Below are positions 4,562-5,026 of a stretch of 5,026 bases of DNA, in pieces. The stretch is taken from NCBI GenBank assembly GCA_021827225.1, contig JAKAXG010000397.1, positions 1 to 5,026 of the forward strand, read 5' to 3'. Within the stretch, counting starts at the first letter, position 1. Each line of letters starts with the position of its first letter. The stretch is from Actinomycetes bacterium (GTDB lineage Bacteria > Actinomycetota > Acidimicrobiia > Acidimicrobiales > Palsa-688). Position numbers and translations under genes: made by a program. The notes under the pieces are model-generated. The model did not search any database. It was not told the DNA's origin and worked only from the letters and a program-made list of their open reading frames with translations.

Positions 4562-5026
4562 TTTGTTGGGTTGAAGAGGGCGGGGAGGGAGTCCCCGATA
4601 GCCATGACCATCCACCACCGTGTAGACGGGCGCGCCCACGCTGGCGGCATGAAAGGAGAGGAACCGAAGTCTGACCCGGAGCCGGAGGTGCTCGAGCGGG
4701 CCCGGCCGCCTCGCCAGTATCCGGCGAAGTACAAGGCCGAGATCCTGGCCGAGTACGAGCGGCTGGATAAGGCCGGCAAGGGTGCCCTGTTGCGCCGGGA
4801 GGGCCTTTACACGTCGCTGATCTCCGAGTGGCGCAAGCAGCGTGACCGCGGCGCCATGTCCGAGCTGTCCCGGCCGTCGGGGCGGCAGGCTGCTGATCCG
4901 AAAGACGCCGAGATCGCCCGGCTGCGCAAGCGCGCGGAGCGGGCCGAGGCCGAGCTGGACAAGGCCCGGCGGGTGATCGAGGTCCAGGGAAAGCTCTCCG
5001 CGCTGTTGGAGCAGCTCGCCACCGAC
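4514..5026 (+). mobile_element. Left part of an IS3-like insertion sequence, running off the window
   Basis: GAF homology stops near 4513 and a transposase orfA begins soon after, so the left boundary of the element should lie between about 4514 and 4530. TGTCAACCTTGG from 4529 is a candidate terminal repeat start, since many IS3-family ends begin with TG. The right end, the matching inverted repeat and the target duplication are outside the window, so the boundary cannot be confirmed. Confidence 0.6.
4649..5026 (+). CDS. Transposase orfA, IS3-like, partial (3' end beyond window)
   Basis: The frame stays open for 126 codons from ATG 4649 to the window edge, so the stop is not visible. Residues about 23-72 carry the helix-turn-helix region typical of this orfA group, with [40 protein letters not shown]. 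Residues about 86-123 form a charged heptad-rich coiled coil ([18 protein letters not shown] onward), as in the leucine zipper of IS3-family OrfA, which supports multimerisation. OrfA binds the IS ends; a DDE integrase-type OrfB normally follows, often by frameshift, and should lie just beyond 5026. The start is uncertain: ATG 4604 is in the same frame and adds 15 residues, with GGGAGG upstream at a long spacing, while ATG 4649 lacks a clear SD. Insertion here appears to have truncated the neighbouring GAF gene. Confidence 0.85.
   Translation, partial: MKGEEPKSDPEPEVLERARPPRQYPAKYKAEILAEYERLDKAGKGALLRREGLYTSLISEWRKQRDRGAMSELSRPSGRQAADPKDAEIARLRKRAERAEAELDKARRVIEVQGKLSALLEQLATD

Noticed and set aside
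1..5026. tRNA, rRNA or CRISPR array
   Set aside because: No cloverleaf with a T-loop signature, no rRNA sequence and no regularly spaced repeat with spacers was seen on either strand.

Overview
This is a GC-rich window with actinobacterial character. The clearest sign is a pair of GAF-type sensory proteins, one with an intact C-terminal ANTAR RNA-binding domain, together with a STAS anti-anti-sigma-type protein. Families like these are greatly expanded in soil and plant-associated Actinobacteria. I cannot name the genus. The window reads as accessory DNA: two mobile elements and several broken genes surround one small intact regulatory operon.

Layout. Bases 1-152 hold no gene; they contain a short tandem repeat and a GC-rich hairpin. 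Bases 153 to about 2135 are a complete-looking group II intron. It starts GTGCG, has a candidate EBS1 (441-446) matching the last six bases of the 5' exon, encodes an LtrA-type reverse transcriptase/maturase without an endonuclease domain (794-2047), and ends with a well-formed domain V and domain VI. The intron lies just downstream of, and antisense to, a short remnant resembling the C-terminus of an XRE/MmyB-type regulator (about 2245-2360, minus strand). A long imperfect inverted repeat (2158-2224) sits between the two.

Bases about 2430-2599 are a leader with weak promoter-like signals and a possible operator. They precede a two-gene operon: a STAS-domain protein (2600-3130) whose stop codon overlaps the start of a GAF-ANTAR protein (3127-3855) in an ATGA arrangement. 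The likely reading is that a partner-switch (protein phosphorylation) input and an RNA antitermination output are made together.

After a 270-base gap containing hairpins, an inverted repeat and a weak promoter candidate comes a second GAF gene (about 4130-4561). It is broken. Its reading frame appears shifted near the start, and its homology stops abruptly in the middle of the GAF domain. The following DNA leads into a transposase orfA of the IS3-like type (4649 to beyond the right edge), so an insertion sequence most likely cut this gene and removed its C-terminal half from view.

Nothing here is clearly a new biological system. The most useful points are the intron reconstruction with an unusual domain V base pair, the overlapping STAS/GAF-ANTAR pair with an unexplained STAS extension, and the two lesions in the second GAF gene.
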